NCBI GenBank assembly: GCA_023435705.1
Contig: JAEYRH010000006.1
Span: 146,962 to 210,961, forward strand
DNA from: Bacillota bacterium
Lineage (GTDB): Bacteria; Bacillota; Clostridia; Christensenellales; UMGS416
DNA length: 64,000 nt
Direction of reading: 5' to 3'
Numbering within the stretch: position 1 is the first letter of the stretch; each line of letters begins with the position of its first letter. The position numbers and the translations under genes are program-made. Below are positions 42,398 to 51,455 of this stretch, one piece after another. Below the pieces are notes generated by a model. That model was not told where the DNA came from and made no database searches. It worked only from the letters and a program-made list of their open reading frames with translations.

Positions 42398-42853
42398 TCA
42401 ATCATTTTCTTCGTCAGCTGCACCGCCTTCAGACGACTCTTCTGCGAGTTCTTCCTCATCGGCTTGAGCATCATCTTCCTCATCGAAAAATGGCTCTTCC
42501 TCCGAGTCGAGCTCCTCGTTGATGTTCTCCAGTTCAAATGGTGGAACAGATTCATCTTCATCCACGATCGGGATGTCTTCAATGCCCTCAATGGTCTCCA
42601 TCTGCTCCGTTTCCTCTGTGCCTTCCTCGTGCTCCTCGGTGGCGTGCTTGCTATCCAGCTTTTTCATATCAGCCAAGCATTCGGCGCAGTATTCCTCGCC
42701 GGTCGCCACTTCGCGCTCGCCGCAGATTGGGCAGATTTCGCCTTCATCTTCGTGATGGTCAATGCCCTTCAGCTCCTTGATGCATACGCTGCACAAGGTT
42801 TGGTCATCCAGTATATAGTTCAGTTCGCATTTCGGGCATTTCCTCAACGCCAT
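42398..42853 (-). CDS. Zinc-ribbon protein with acidic tail
   Basis: A 151-residue protein. The first 62 residues have four CxxC pairs (CPKC, CSVC, CPIC, CAEC), giving two zinc ribbons. The last 90 residues are extremely acidic (runs of Glu and Asp, no Cys), probably disordered. GAGGTGAT precedes the ATG. I do not recognise a named family. It could be an RNA- or polymerase-associated accessory factor, but that is only a guess. Confidence 0.75.
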   Translation of the reverse strand: MALRKCPKCELNYILDDQTLCSVCIKELKGIDHHEDEGEICPICGEREVATGEEYCAECLADMKKLDSKHATEEHEEGTEETEQMETIEGIEDIPIVDEDESVPPFELENINEELDSEEEPFFDEEDDAQADEEELAEESSEGGAADEEND

Positions 42854-43103
42854 GGTATCACCTCGGTAAGTTATGGGTGCAAATCTACACTCAATATAAT
42901 ATAAGCCGGAGCCGTTCTGTCAATAACTTATTTTTTATTGATTTTAAACTGCCAAATCCTACATTGGAAAACCATTTCCAAAAAGGTTGATTCGACCATC
43001 AAATAATATTACCATATTTGCATTCCATTTCGAAGGAATGACGTCATGCGTCAAGGGACACATGCGCAGAAGCGTAAATACTGCCAAATGGAAGGAAGGA
43101 ATT
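42854..43103. other. Intergenic region before the CAP gene
   Basis: 250 bases, AT-rich at 42890-43020. It contains a small inverted repeat CATTCC...GGAATG at about 43021-43040 and TTGATT at 42987; no convincing -10 is spaced from it. No gene is seen. Confidence 0.4.
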
Positions 43104-43934
43104 ATGAAGAGAACCAGGAGAATGATGCTCGCGACCCTGATGGCTACCGCAGCCATCACGATGCTGCTGATGTCAAAGGCACTAGCGGCACCCGCCGGGG
43201 TTACGGGAAGCACTTACCCGACGCAAAGCCAACTGAGCCAGTTGATCAACTCAATGGGCGGCAGCCTGCCGGCATTCGGAACCATCACCACCAATGATTT
43301 GAACAAATTGTTGGAGCGGTATGGTTACAAGGCCGTGATCAATGGATCCACCTGTGCCAATGTTCCGAAGATCACGGTGAGCCCCTCTGCCACCGCTGCT
43401 CCTACTGCGGCTCCGACGGCCACACAGGCTCCGACGGTCACTCCGAAGCCCACGGTGACCCCGGCCCCGACGGCAACGCCGGTTCCCACGGCCACGCCAA
43501 AGCCCACTGCGACGCCTGCCCCCACGGCCACACCTGTGCCGACAAGCGGCAGCATGAGCGCTGATGAGCAGAAGATGATCAACCTGGTCAATCAGGACAG
43601 GGCTGCCAACGGCCTGAAGCCCCTGGTATTTGATGCGACACTGCGCTTACCGGCTTTGAAGCACAGCCAGGACATGTCGCAAAGCAGCTTCTTCTCGCAC
43701 ACTTCGCCCAACTATGGCACCTTCTCGCAGAGGCTGAAGGCCTCTGGTGTGAAGTACAGCTCCGCTGGTGAGAACATCGCCATGTATGGCTCTGTGGAAG
43801 CGGCCGAAGTCGGCTTCATGAATTCCGCAGGTCACAGAGCGAACATCCTGGGCGATTATACCCGGATCGGGATCGGCATCGTATACAACCAGAACAAGGG
43901 CGTCTACTACATCACACAGTGGTTCGCGAAGTAA
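43104..43934 (+). CDS. Secreted CAP/SCP-domain protein
   Basis: A 276-residue exported protein. A signal peptide (1-28, ending ALAAPA), a short alpha-helical region (30-85) and a Pro/Thr-rich linker of about 60 residues built from TATPVPTATPKP-like repeats lead to a C-terminal CAP domain (about 155-276) with ALKHSQDMSQ, FFSHTSP, GENIA and NSAGHRANIL. It resembles YkwD/spore-coat-associated SCP proteins of spore formers. GGAAGGA precedes the ATG. Three hairpins follow. Confidence 0.9.
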   Translation: MKRTRRMMLATLMATAAITMLLMSKALAAPAGVTGSTYPTQSQLSQLINSMGGSLPAFGTITTNDLNKLLERYGYKAVINGSTCANVPKITVSPSATAAPTAAPTATQAPTVTPKPTVTPAPTATPVPTATPKPTATPAPTATPVPTSGSMSADEQKMINLVNQDRAANGLKPLVFDATLRLPALKHSQDMSQSSFFSHTSPNYGTFSQRLKASGVKYSSAGENIAMYGSVEAAEVGFMNSAGHRANILGDYTRIGIGIVYNQNKGVYYITQWFAK

Positions 43935-43984
43935 ATTCTGTATGTAGACTAAGCCAAACCCGGCGTCAATGAAATGGAATATCG

Positions 43985-44091
43985 CCCCGGTGTGCCTTCG
44001 AAAGCACCGGGGTGCTGCAAGGGGAGCGTTATATACACGCTCCCCTTGCTTTGTGCTAATAAAGAGTGGAGAGCCGAGACCGGCTCTCCAC
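43985..44091. terminator. Three consecutive hairpins between convergent genes
   Basis: Hairpin 1: GCCCCGGTG / CACCGGGG (43985-44012). Hairpin 2: GCAAGGGGAGCGT / ACGCTCCCCTTGC then TTTGTG (44017-44049), a terminator for the CAP gene. Hairpin 3: GTGGAGAGCCG / CGGCTCTCCAC (44066-44091), with TCTTTATT on the minus strand, a terminator for the coat-like gene. Confidence 0.8.
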
Positions 44092-44113
44092 CTGTTAAGT
44101 ACATTTTGTTTGC

Positions 44114-44797
44114 TCAGTCATCATCCAGTTGCGGCGGGAAGATCGGCAGGGCAAAGAATTCGTCGCAGATATTTTCTGCAAACTCCTCGCAGGGCGGGAT
44201 GCGGCAGAAGCCAAAAGCCGGAATCAGCAGGTCAACCTCCGCCACGATCTTCAGTATCACGGTCACGCATACGGTAATCACAAAGGTGTTGTCACCGACC
44301 CAGGTGCCTTCCACGCAAATGGCGCTCACGATGTCGTCCACAAAGAACGGTATGATCGAGTCGTCAGGCACAAACAAGATGACATCCTTGCGCACGGTGA
44401 CGGTGGCTTTGCCTGTGAATTCGCGGTTGTTGGCGTCCAGGAACACCACCTCGATCGGGACCTCAACCGTGGCCCTGACCCTGGCGAAGTGCTCCCTGTT
44501 GGGGATGGGGTCGATCCGCACGTCGTGCAGTGTGCCCTTTACGTCTGTGCTGCGGCAGCTTACGAACTCAAACGGCGGCACGGGGGCTGGCGTCAGCGGG
44601 TGTATGCAGTGAAGGGAAACGCGGACATCGTCGAGTTGTTCCTGCTGCAGGCACGCGTCGTATACTTTCTTGACCTGTACGCAGACGCGCTCAATGCAGC
44701 GGAAGTTGTTGTTGACGCCTGCCGCGTTGGCGCCTTCATTCTTGATGCGGCAAGGCATGTGCTCCTCGCCGGCGTTCTTGTAAGAATAAAAGGACAT
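44114..44797 (-). CDS. Coat-like protein of spore-forming Clostridia
   Basis: A 227-residue protein rich in Cys and Val, without signal peptide. The order FRCIERVCVQVKKVYDACLQ, RIDPIPNREHFARVRATVEV, VPDDSIIPFFVDDIVSAICVEG and FGFCRIPPCEEF recalls a conserved protein of sporulating clostridial genomes that I associate with the coat; the exact name is not certain. AAAGGAGG precedes the ATG at 44797. The upstream CATACTATG is a possible mother-cell sigma -10. Confidence 0.6.
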   Translation of the reverse strand: MSFYSYKNAGEEHMPCRIKNEGANAAGVNNNFRCIERVCVQVKKVYDACLQQEQLDDVRVSLHCIHPLTPAPVPPFEFVSCRSTDVKGTLHDVRIDPIPNREHFARVRATVEVPIEVVFLDANNREFTGKATVTVRKDVILFVPDDSIIPFFVDDIVSAICVEGTWVGDNTFVITVCVTVILKIVAEVDLLIPAFGFCRIPPCEEFAENICDEFFALPIFPPQLDDD

Positions 44798-44839
44798 GAC
44801 AGAACCTCCTTTTTCATAGCCTTGTCGGTGTTTCATTAG

Positions 44840-44848
44840 CATAGTATG
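44840..44848 (-). promoter_or_regulatory. Possible sporulation-sigma -10 for the coat-like gene
   Basis: CATACTATG on the minus strand, 43 nt before the start codon, with TCACACT 14 bp upstream, similar to the sigma-E pattern (TCATATT, 14 bp, CATACANT). Match is imperfect. Confidence 0.35.
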
Positions 44849-44981
44849 AAAGGGTTTCACCGAGTGTGAAGCCTGCAAAAAACACAGTTGATATGTACTT
44901 GAGATTCTGAATAATTTGCCCGTTAACTGATGAATTTCTTTGATATGGCTTGATATGTGCCATAACGAGCATGCCACATTG

Positions 44982-44990
44982 CATAGTATG
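44982..44990 (+). promoter_or_regulatory. Possible sporulation-sigma -10 for the 45.0 kb gene
   Basis: CATAGTATG, 32 nt before the GTG start, with CCATAA about 15-16 bp upstream. The same 9-mer in opposite orientation precedes the divergent coat-like gene. Confidence 0.35.
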
Positions 44991-45021
44991 TAGTATTGCC
45001 ATATGAAGTGAGGGGATCACC

Positions 45022-46377
45022 GTGGTTGGAAGCGGCGCAGCGTCGGTCGTGGAAGTAGCGGGCCTGCGGCTGTTGATATCAATGGACAAAGGCCACAAGC
45101 TGGAAATCAAGCCGCCTGGCGGCATGAGTGTCATCATTGAAAGCAGGCCGATCACAGAGTTTTCCGCCGCTGTGGACATGGAGGGAAGGCTCCATGTGGC
45201 CGCGTGGTTGCTGAGCAGGCAATTGATGTATTACACTTCCACTGACGGCGCTGTGTTTACGAAAAACACGCTGTTGAAGAGCGACGGAGGGTTGCGGCTC
45301 AAGGATTGCCTGGTGTTTGCCGGTTCTGAAGTTACTGTGGCCTATGTTGCGGAGACGGAATATGCAAACACCCTGGTGTGCTACCGGTTTGAGGCTGGTG
45401 ACTGGGAGGGGCGCCGCATTGTGGAGGTGGAGCTACCCCAGCAGCGGCTCACCGGCTGGCAATTTGACGGCTCACCGGGTAGCACAGCAGTCATCTATAG
45501 TGTGAAAGAGCCGGGGCGCACATTGGTGTTTTCGCGGCCGGCAACCGGTGACGGTCCGGCTGAACCGGTAGCTACCATCAACGGTGGCATGACTGAATTC
45601 TGCGCCCTGACCGCGGGGGGTGTGCGCCAGGCTTGCTGGCTGGCCGATGGTCACCTCATGGCCAATGGCATACGCCTGACTGACGAGCCATGGAGCAGGG
45701 AGTGGCCCTATCTCAGATTGGCTGACCACGGCGTGTATTGCCAGTGGTTGGACGGCGGCAAGCTTTGCGGTGCTCAGCTGGGCGGCCAGCGCCCGGCGCT
45801 TCGGCCTGTGGCGCTGCGCGACCCGCTGCCCTGCATGCTTGCGCTGCCTGGTGAGCTTCGCAAGGCTGTGGTGGAGAGAGCAACGCTGCAGGAACCCTCC
45901 CTGGTGCCGGTGACAGATGGAAAGCCTGTCAAAACTCCGCAGCAGTATCCAACGGGACGGGAGCTGCAGGGCGGATCCGGCGAATTGTCATTGACTGATA
46001 TTGTGCGCAACCAGGCGATCTATCTCACGCGGATGCAGGAGAGCCTGAGCGCTTTGGAGCGCAGTGTTCTCAGGATGCAGGCGGAGATGAACCGGCTCAC
46101 CAAGGAGGTATCGGCCCTGATGAAAGTCCGTGTGGAACCGGCCAGGTCAGAACCGACAGTGCGTGCAGCTGCTGCATTCCGGCCCTCGGAGGCTGATGCG
46201 GCCAGGATGGTGGAGGCTGATATGCTGCAAGCGCGTCAGGAAGTTGGTGGAAGGCCCCCTGCGAGGACAGCAGTGCCAGCGCCGGCAGGCGATCCTGCGC
46301 AGCTGGTGCCGGATAAAGGAATCTCCACTGTGCCTTTGAATGAAGAGGAGGATGGCTCCATATATGGCGGAGCATGA
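45022..46377 (+). CDS. Unknown protein: beta-rich N-terminus, coiled-coil C-terminus
   Basis: A 451-residue protein with no signal peptide. Residues 1-290 are rich in short beta strands with repeating aromatic/Asp turns (GRLHVAAWLLSRQLMYYTST, VTVAYVAETEYANTLVCYRF), which suggests a beta-propeller. Residues about 318-360 form a coiled coil (QAIYLTRMQESLSALERSVL), and the last 90 are low-complexity. GAGGGGAT precedes the GTG. It is divergent from the coat-like gene, so a spore-related role is possible. Not recognised. Confidence 0.7.
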   Translation: MVGSGAASVVEVAGLRLLISMDKGHKLEIKPPGGMSVIIESRPITEFSAAVDMEGRLHVAAWLLSRQLMYYTSTDGAVFTKNTLLKSDGGLRLKDCLVFAGSEVTVAYVAETEYANTLVCYRFEAGDWEGRRIVEVELPQQRLTGWQFDGSPGSTAVIYSVKEPGRTLVFSRPATGDGPAEPVATINGGMTEFCALTAGGVRQACWLADGHLMANGIRLTDEPWSREWPYLRLADHGVYCQWLDGGKLCGAQLGGQRPALRPVALRDPLPCMLALPGELRKAVVERATLQEPSLVPVTDGKPVKTPQQYPTGRELQGGSGELSLTDIVRNQAIYLTRMQESLSALERSVLRMQAEMNRLTKEVSALMKVRVEPARSEPTVRAAAAFRPSEADAARMVEADMLQARQEVGGRPPARTAVPAPAGDPAQLVPDKGISTVPLNEEEDGSIYGGA

Positions 46378-46395
46378 ATGTGGCAACCACCAGCA

Positions 46396-46424
46396 TTGAC
46401 ACCATACTCCGGAAGTGATAGAAT
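46396..46424 (+). promoter_or_regulatory. Promoter of the tyrS leader
   Basis: TTGACA (46396-46401), 17-bp spacer, TAGAAT (46419-46424). A near-consensus sigma-A promoter. Confidence 0.85.
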
Positions 46425-46430
46425 ACCGAA

Positions 46431-46713
46431 AAATCAAAAGCGATGACAGGAAGAAGTACGGTCAGGGATCCCCATTCAGAGAGCACCCGATTGGTGAAAG
46501 GGGCGGGGGAGAAGGCTGGAATACATCCTCAAGCCGCGCACCGAAAGGCTTTTGCCCAGTAAGCTGCCGCCGGGGAGCGCCCGTTACAGCGCCGAGGCAT
46601 CAAGCGTAACGCTTCGTGCCCGATGAGGCAGCTCCAGCAATGGTGTTGTGAACCGAGGTGGTACCACGGGGCTTCTTCGCCCGTCCTCCGGATTTCCGGA
46701 GGGCGGGTTTTTT
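46431..46713 (+). promoter_or_regulatory. T-box leader with UAC specifier
   Basis: A complete T-box riboswitch. Distal stem I has AGAGAGCACC and GGTGAAAGG (46478-46503). The specifier loop reads GAA-TAC-A at 46519-46525, giving tyrosine codon TAC, which fits the downstream gene. The T-box core GAGGTGGTACCACGG is at 46655-46669 and the terminator is CCCGTCCTCCGG / CCGGAGGGCGGG with TTTTTT (46680-46713). Uncharged tRNA-Tyr should allow read-through. Confidence 0.95.
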
Positions 46714-46734
46714 ATATGAAAGGAGACCAGCACC

Positions 46735-47961
46735 ATGACCATCGACGAACAAATCCGCATCATTGCCAAGGGAGCGACTGAACTCATCAGTGAAGAAGAC
46801 CTGCGCGCCAAACTCATCTCCTCCCAACGCACCGGCAGGCCGCTTACGGTGAAGTTGGGGCTGGACCCCTCCGCGCCGGACATCCACTTGGGGCACACGG
46901 TGGTGCTCCGCAAGATCAAGCAGTTGCAGGATCTTGGCCACCGGGCGGTTCTGATCATCGGAGACTTCACCGGCCGCATTGGCGATCCTACAGGAAAATC
47001 CAAAACCCGAAGGCAGCTGACGGAGGAAGAGGTGCAGGCCAACGCCCGCACTTATGAGGAGCAGCTCACAAAAATCCTGGATCCGGATAAGACTGAGTTC
47101 CGTTTCAACGGCAGTTGGCTTAGCAAGATGAATTTTGCTGATGTAGTAAACCTGGCCGCGAAATCGACCGTGGCCCGTATGCTGGAGCGTGATGATTTCC
47201 ATAAGCGCTTCGAGAGCCAGCAGCCCATTGGCGTGCACGAGTTGTTTTACCCATTGATGCAGGGCTATGACTCTGTGGCGCTCAAAGCTGACATCGAGAT
47301 CGGCGGCACCGACCAGCGCTTCAACATCCTGTTTGGCCGCAACCTGCTGCAGGACTACGGCTACGAGCGCCAGGTGGCGCTCTTCATGCCATTGCTGGAA
47401 GGTTTGGATGGTGTGGAGAAAATGAGCAAGAGTCTGGGCAACTATATCGGGATTTATGAACAGCACAACGACATGTATGGCAAGGTGATGTCCATCCCCG
47501 ACAGCATGATTGTGCGTTGGTTCAGCCTGCTCACCGACATCCACCCGGACGAATTGGAGCGGATTTCAGCTGCCCTTACCCGGCAGGAAATAAATCCCCG
47601 CGATGCGAAGATGCGCCTGGCCCGCGAGATCACCACGCTTTATTGCGGGATTGAATGTGCACGGCAGGCCGAGGAGCATTTCCGCACGGTTTTTCAAAGA
47701 AGGGAACTGCCTGATACCATTCCGGAGTTTGCAGTGCCCGAAACACTCATCGGCGAATGCGGCGCGGACATGCCGGCGTTACTGGTCTCGGCGGGGCTTG
47801 CGGCCAGCGCAAGCGAAGCCCGCAGGCTGATCGGCCAGGGGGCTGTGCGCATTAATGGGAGTAAGGTTGCATTAATCAAGTTTGAGGGGTTAAATAACGG
47901 AGATGTGGTTCAGGTGGGAAAGCGGAAAATCTTCAAGGTGATCTGCTCATCCCCCTCATGA
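46735..47961 (+). CDS. tyrS: Tyrosyl-tRNA synthetase
   Basis: A 408-residue class I synthetase. HIGH appears as DIHLGH near residue 47 and KMSKS as EKMSKSLGNYIG near residue 227; a C-terminal S4 RNA-binding domain is seen at about 340-405 (ASEARRLIGQGAVRING). AAAGGAGACC precedes the ATG. The last residues CSSPS and the stop are encoded by an R2 repeat. Control is by the tyrosine T-box upstream. Confidence 0.97.
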   Translation: MTIDEQIRIIAKGATELISEEDLRAKLISSQRTGRPLTVKLGLDPSAPDIHLGHTVVLRKIKQLQDLGHRAVLIIGDFTGRIGDPTGKSKTRRQLTEEEVQANARTYEEQLTKILDPDKTEFRFNGSWLSKMNFADVVNLAAKSTVARMLERDDFHKRFESQQPIGVHELFYPLMQGYDSVALKADIEIGGTDQRFNILFGRNLLQDYGYERQVALFMPLLEGLDGVEKMSKSLGNYIGIYEQHNDMYGKVMSIPDSMIVRWFSLLTDIHPDELERISAALTRQEINPRDAKMRLAREITTLYCGIECARQAEEHFRTVFQRRELPDTIPEFAVPETLIGECGADMPALLVSAGLAASASEARRLIGQGAVRINGSKVALIKFEGLNNGDVVQVGKRKIFKVICSSPS

Positions 47962-47992
47962 GGGGGATGCCGCACTGGCACAGGGAGAGGTG
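47948..47992. repeat. R2 repeat, short copy
   Basis: CATCCCCCTCATGAGGGGGA followed by TGCCGCACTGGCACAGGGAG. It overlaps the end of tyrS and supplies its stop codon. Confidence 0.75.
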
Positions 47993-47994
47993 CC

Positions 47995-48615
47995 TCACCT
48001 CTCGCACGTCGGCTTACTGCCGTTGCCGTAGTGATTGGCCATGCACTCCTTGCAGTTTGCGTGTCGGGGGCAGTTTGCCTTCTTGCATGGGCATAGCTCC
48101 GGGTTGTGCAGTGCGATTTGTTTCTTCTTGAGCTCCATGAATTTCTTCCCCCTATGTTGGTTGATGGCCGCCGACCCCAGATAACTGAAGACCACGATCG
48201 GCCCTTTGAAACTCTTAACTTTGGACAATGGTTTGAAATGCATGACGCTGGGGCGGTTGCTTTCTCTGCCGGGGCATACATTCTTTTCCTGCCCATCCAC
48301 TTGAACGCGGCACCACACATGGCCGCTCACCATAGCGGGAAGCGTCACACCATCCCGTATGGTCTCTGGAAAGCTGTTGCGGATGGCGTGCACCAATCTG
48401 CTGTCAAGACCTAACCCCTTGAGGATCAGGTTGAGCGCGCCGGCTTGCTGCCAGCAATAGCCCTGGCCTTTCTCAAAAGCCTTGTCCGGCATATCAAAGG
48501 AATTGAACCAGGAATATTCCATCGCGCCTGCGACCAGCCGCTGGGCATACTCCACCAGTGGCCAGCCTGCTAGGCCGGTGGCCTTGCATTGTGCGATTGC
48601 TTCGGTGATGGTCAT
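47995..48615 (-). CDS. Transglutaminase-like protein with Cys-rich tail
   Basis: A 206-residue protein. A transglutaminase-like core is suggested by GQGYCWQQAGALNLILKGLG (catalytic Cys near residue 54) and SGHVWCRVQVDG (His near residue 97) in the right order. The C-terminal 40 residues carry a cysteine cluster (LCPCKKANCPRHANCKEC) that could bind zinc. The function is unknown. The start has GAAAGG upstream. Confidence 0.7.
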   Translation of the reverse strand: MTITEAIAQCKATGLAGWPLVEYAQRLVAGAMEYSWFNSFDMPDKAFEKGQGYCWQQAGALNLILKGLGLDSRLVHAIRNSFPETIRDGVTLPAMVSGHVWCRVQVDGQEKNVCPGRESNRPSVMHFKPLSKVKSFKGPIVVFSYLGSAAINQHRGKKFMELKKKQIALHNPELCPCKKANCPRHANCKECMANHYGNGSKPTCER

Positions 48616-48741
48616 AGCCGGCTTCCTTTCACCGATTTCTGTTTGGTTGGCAGTATTGTAACGTATGTTGACCGTAGAATCAAATATCGAGCCAACGCAT
48701 CAAGAGAGAGGAATATCATTCTGTCGGATGCAGAAAAAAGG

Positions 48742-48770
48742 TTGCACCGCCAAAATATCGGTGTTATAAT
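48742..48770 (+). promoter_or_regulatory. Promoter of secG
   Basis: TTGCAC (48742-48747), 17-bp spacer, TATAAT (48765-48770) with TG one base upstream. Confidence 0.8.
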
Positions 48771-48810
48771 GTTTGGGCTTAGGCTTGTACATACATAAGG
48801 AGACGTCATC

Positions 48811-49062
48811 ATGGATGTGTTGAAGACCGTTCTCGTCGTGATATTGTTATTATCCTCGCTGGTGCTGATCGCAGCTGTGCTCATGCAGGCTGGCAAAAGC
48901 GCAGGCCTGTCTGGCAGCATTACCGGCGGGGCTGAAACGTTCTTTGGAAAGAATAAAGCCAAGTCTTATGAAGGCAAGCTTGTGCTGGCGACCAAGATCA
49001 CCTCAGCTGTGGTGTTTGTGGTCTCTCTCGGGTTTGCGATTATTGCCCGGTTCGCGAGCTAG
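48811..49062 (+). CDS. secG: Preprotein translocase subunit SecG
   Basis: An 83-residue membrane protein with two hydrophobic helices (residues 4-24 and 56-78) around the conserved LMQAGKSAGLSGSITGGAE loop. It is part of the SecYEG channel. AAGGAG precedes the ATG. rnr follows, a common Firmicutes gene order, with a terminator between them. Confidence 0.95.
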   Translation: MDVLKTVLVVILLLSSLVLIAAVLMQAGKSAGLSGSITGGAETFFGKNKAKSYEGKLVLATKITSAVVFVVSLGFAIIARFAS

Positions 49063-49076
49063 TGGATTTTGTCTTA

Positions 49077-49103
49077 AAACTCCCCGTTCCGGGGAGTTTT
49101 TTT
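49077..49103 (+). terminator. Intrinsic terminator after secG
   Basis: Hairpin AAAACTCCCC-gttcc-GGGGAGTTTT with TTT following. Confidence 0.92.
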
Positions 49104-49173
49104 GTATTTAACGTTTTTCATGAGCGCGGGCAAGCACTAATAGATCGGCTCGAAAGGAGCATACTGAATTCAA

Positions 49174-51357
49174 GTGAAAAAAAACAATGGCCAGCAAGGG
49201 CCCCGGTGGCCCGCGGCCACAGCGCAAAACACGAACAAACATGGCACGGACAGGGAGAGTACTGCTTTGGAACTGTCTGAAAAGATACTGGATCTCATCG
49301 CCAAGCGGAGAATCCCGCTGCCGGAGAGCACATTGGCGTCGGAGTTGGACTGCACTGGTGAAGCAATGGCAGAATGCCTGAACAGCATGGTGCGCGACGG
49401 TGTGCTAATGCAGACGAAGCGCAAAGGGTATGGCCTGCCGGAGCAGATGGGCTGCGTTTGTGGGGTGTTGAAAGCCACCGCCGGCGGCGCCGCATTCATC
49501 GTGCCGGACGGCGGTGATGATTATTTCGTGCCAATATCCGGCCGCTCGGGTGCCATGCACAATGACCGCGTACTCGCCCGGGTGGTGAAGACGGCCCATG
49601 GCGACAGGCGTGGCGAGGCCGAGGTGCTGCAGGTGCTCAGGCGGGCCAACGGCAGAATTGTGGGCGTATACAGGCGCATCCCCGGCGGTGGTATTGTCAC
49701 GGCGGATGAGCGTAAGCTGGGTTCTGTTTTTATCCCTCAGGGCAATGAGCGCGGCGCGTGGGACGGCTGCAAGGCAGTGGTGGACATTGTCCGTTACCCC
49801 GACGAGCGCCGTGACATGGAGGGAAAGGTGACCGAGGTGCTGGGGGACCAGGGTGAGGCCGAGGCCGAAATTCTCTCAATCATCCGAGCGTTGGGCATCC
49901 GCGACGTATTCCCGCCACAGGTGAGGGCCGAGGCGGACGATGTGGCAGCCAGGCTGGCAGAGAGTTTGGAGCACCGGCTGGATCTGCGGGGTGAAACCAT
50001 CTTCACGATCGATGGTGCTGATGCCAAGGACCTGGATGACGCCGTTTCCATCGACCGGCTGGCCAACGGCCACTGGAAGCTTGGTGTGCACATCGCTGAC
50101 GTATCCCACTATGTAAAGCGGGGCGGCGCCATCGACAACGAGGCATGGAAGCGAGGCACCAGTGTCTACCTGCTGAACACCGTGATCCCGATGCTGCCGG
50201 AGCGCCTTAGCAACGGTGTCTGTTCTCTGCACCCCGGCGAGGACCGCATGACGCTATCCTGCATCATGGAGCTGGACGGGCATGGCGGCGTGGTGTCGGT
50301 GGAGATGGCCGAAAGTGTGATCCATAGCAAAGCCCGCCTGACTTATGATGAAGTGAACGCTGTTTTGGAGCAGGATGATGCTGACACGAAGGTGCGCATT
50401 GCTCATGTTGTGGAAAAGCTTCTGCTTGCAGATGATCTCCGAGAAGTATTGAACCGCCGGCGCATGGCCAGGGGTGCCATCGATCTGGATATTGATGAGC
50501 CCCACATACTGCTGGATGAGAAAGGTGTGCCGGTGGAAGTCACCGCTCGCTACCGGGGCCGCGCCCATAAGCTCATCGAGGAGTTTATGCTGGCTGCCAA
50601 CGAAGCCGTGGCGCTCTGGCTGGAGGAGATGGGCATGCCGGTGCTATTCCGTGTGCACGAACCGCCCGATGGAGAGAAGATGGTCGAGCTTGCGGTGTTT
50701 TTAAAGAATCTGGGTTATGGGGCAAAGGGCCTTCGGCATGAGCCGCATCCAAAGGCGTTGCAGGCAGTGCTCTCGGAAGTGAAGGAGTCGCCGCATGAGA
50801 GCGTTATCGCGCGCATCATGCTCCGCAGTATGAAAAAGGCAAAATACTCCACGGTGAATGTGGGTCACTTCGGCTTGGCTGCCAAGCACTACTGCCACTT
50901 CACCTCACCGATCCGCCGTTATCCGGATCTTATGGTCCATCGGATGATACGCGCAGCGCTGCAGGGCGAAACGGCCACAAGCTTTCAGGGTGTGGCCGAG
51001 CAGGCTGCGGTGCAGTCCAGCGAGGCGGAGCGCACGGCGATGGAAGCAGAGCGGGCTGTTGACAATTTGAAGATGACAGAATTCATGGCCTACAAGGTGG
51101 GTGAGGAGTTTGACGGCGTGATCTCCGGCGTAACCGAGTTCGGCGTGTTCGTGGAGTTGCCAAACCTGATCGAGGGCCTGATCCGTATGACCGAATTGCA
51201 GGATGATTACTATGACATGGACAAGCGCACCTACAGCCTGCTTGGCCGACACACTGGCCGCCGGTTGAGCTTGGGAGACAAAACACGCGTGCGCGTGGCC
51301 AGTGTGGATGTCGCTGCCCGGCAGATTAACTTTGTGCCGGCGCGGCAGGTGCACTAG
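49174..51357 (+). CDS. rnr: Ribonuclease R
   Basis: A 727-residue 3'-5' exoribonuclease of the RNB family. A winged-helix N-terminus (about 30-95) is followed by cold-shock domains, the RNB catalytic core with DGADAKDLDDAVSI near residue 280 and HFTSPIRRYPDLMVHRMIRA near 570, and a C-terminal S1 domain (about 640-720). The start is GTG 49174 with GAAAGGAG 13-14 nt upstream, a long spacing. smpB, its usual neighbour, is not present; motB follows convergently. Confidence 0.95.
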   Translation: MKKNNGQQGPRWPAATAQNTNKHGTDRESTALELSEKILDLIAKRRIPLPESTLASELDCTGEAMAECLNSMVRDGVLMQTKRKGYGLPEQMGCVCGVLKATAGGAAFIVPDGGDDYFVPISGRSGAMHNDRVLARVVKTAHGDRRGEAEVLQVLRRANGRIVGVYRRIPGGGIVTADERKLGSVFIPQGNERGAWDGCKAVVDIVRYPDERRDMEGKVTEVLGDQGEAEAEILSIIRALGIRDVFPPQVRAEADDVAARLAESLEHRLDLRGETIFTIDGADAKDLDDAVSIDRLANGHWKLGVHIADVSHYVKRGGAIDNEAWKRGTSVYLLNTVIPMLPERLSNGVCSLHPGEDRMTLSCIMELDGHGGVVSVEMAESVIHSKARLTYDEVNAVLEQDDADTKVRIAHVVEKLLLADDLREVLNRRRMARGAIDLDIDEPHILLDEKGVPVEVTARYRGRAHKLIEEFMLAANEAVALWLEEMGMPVLFRVHEPPDGEKMVELAVFLKNLGYGAKGLRHEPHPKALQAVLSEVKESPHESVIARIMLRSMKKAKYSTVNVGHFGLAAKHYCHFTSPIRRYPDLMVHRMIRAALQGETATSFQGVAEQAAVQSSEAERTAMEAERAVDNLKMTEFMAYKVGEEFDGVISGVTEFGVFVELPNLIEGLIRMTELQDDYYDMDKRTYSLLGRHTGRRLSLGDKTRVRVASVDVAARQINFVPARQVH

Positions 51358-51400
51358 AAAGCAGTTAGCAGTCAGTAGTCAGTACTTACTTAGACTAAAG

Positions 51401-51433
51401 ATGCAGGGTGGCTCTTGTGTGAGCACCCTGCAT
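51401..51433. terminator. Terminator between rnr and motB
   Basis: ATGCAGGGTGGCTC pairs with GAGCACCCTGCAT, followed by TTCATTT; symmetric enough to serve both strands. Confidence 0.8.
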
Positions 51434-51455
51434 TTCATTTATCATTGTTGCAGAA

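Noticed and set aside
42519..42780. Two plus-strand open frames of about 80 codons
   Set aside because: They are Ser/Arg-rich shadows of the acidic Glu/Asp tail of the zinc-ribbon gene.
44129..44839. 236-codon plus-strand open frame
   Set aside because: Antisense to the coat-like gene, which has a strong ribosome site and recognisable segments.
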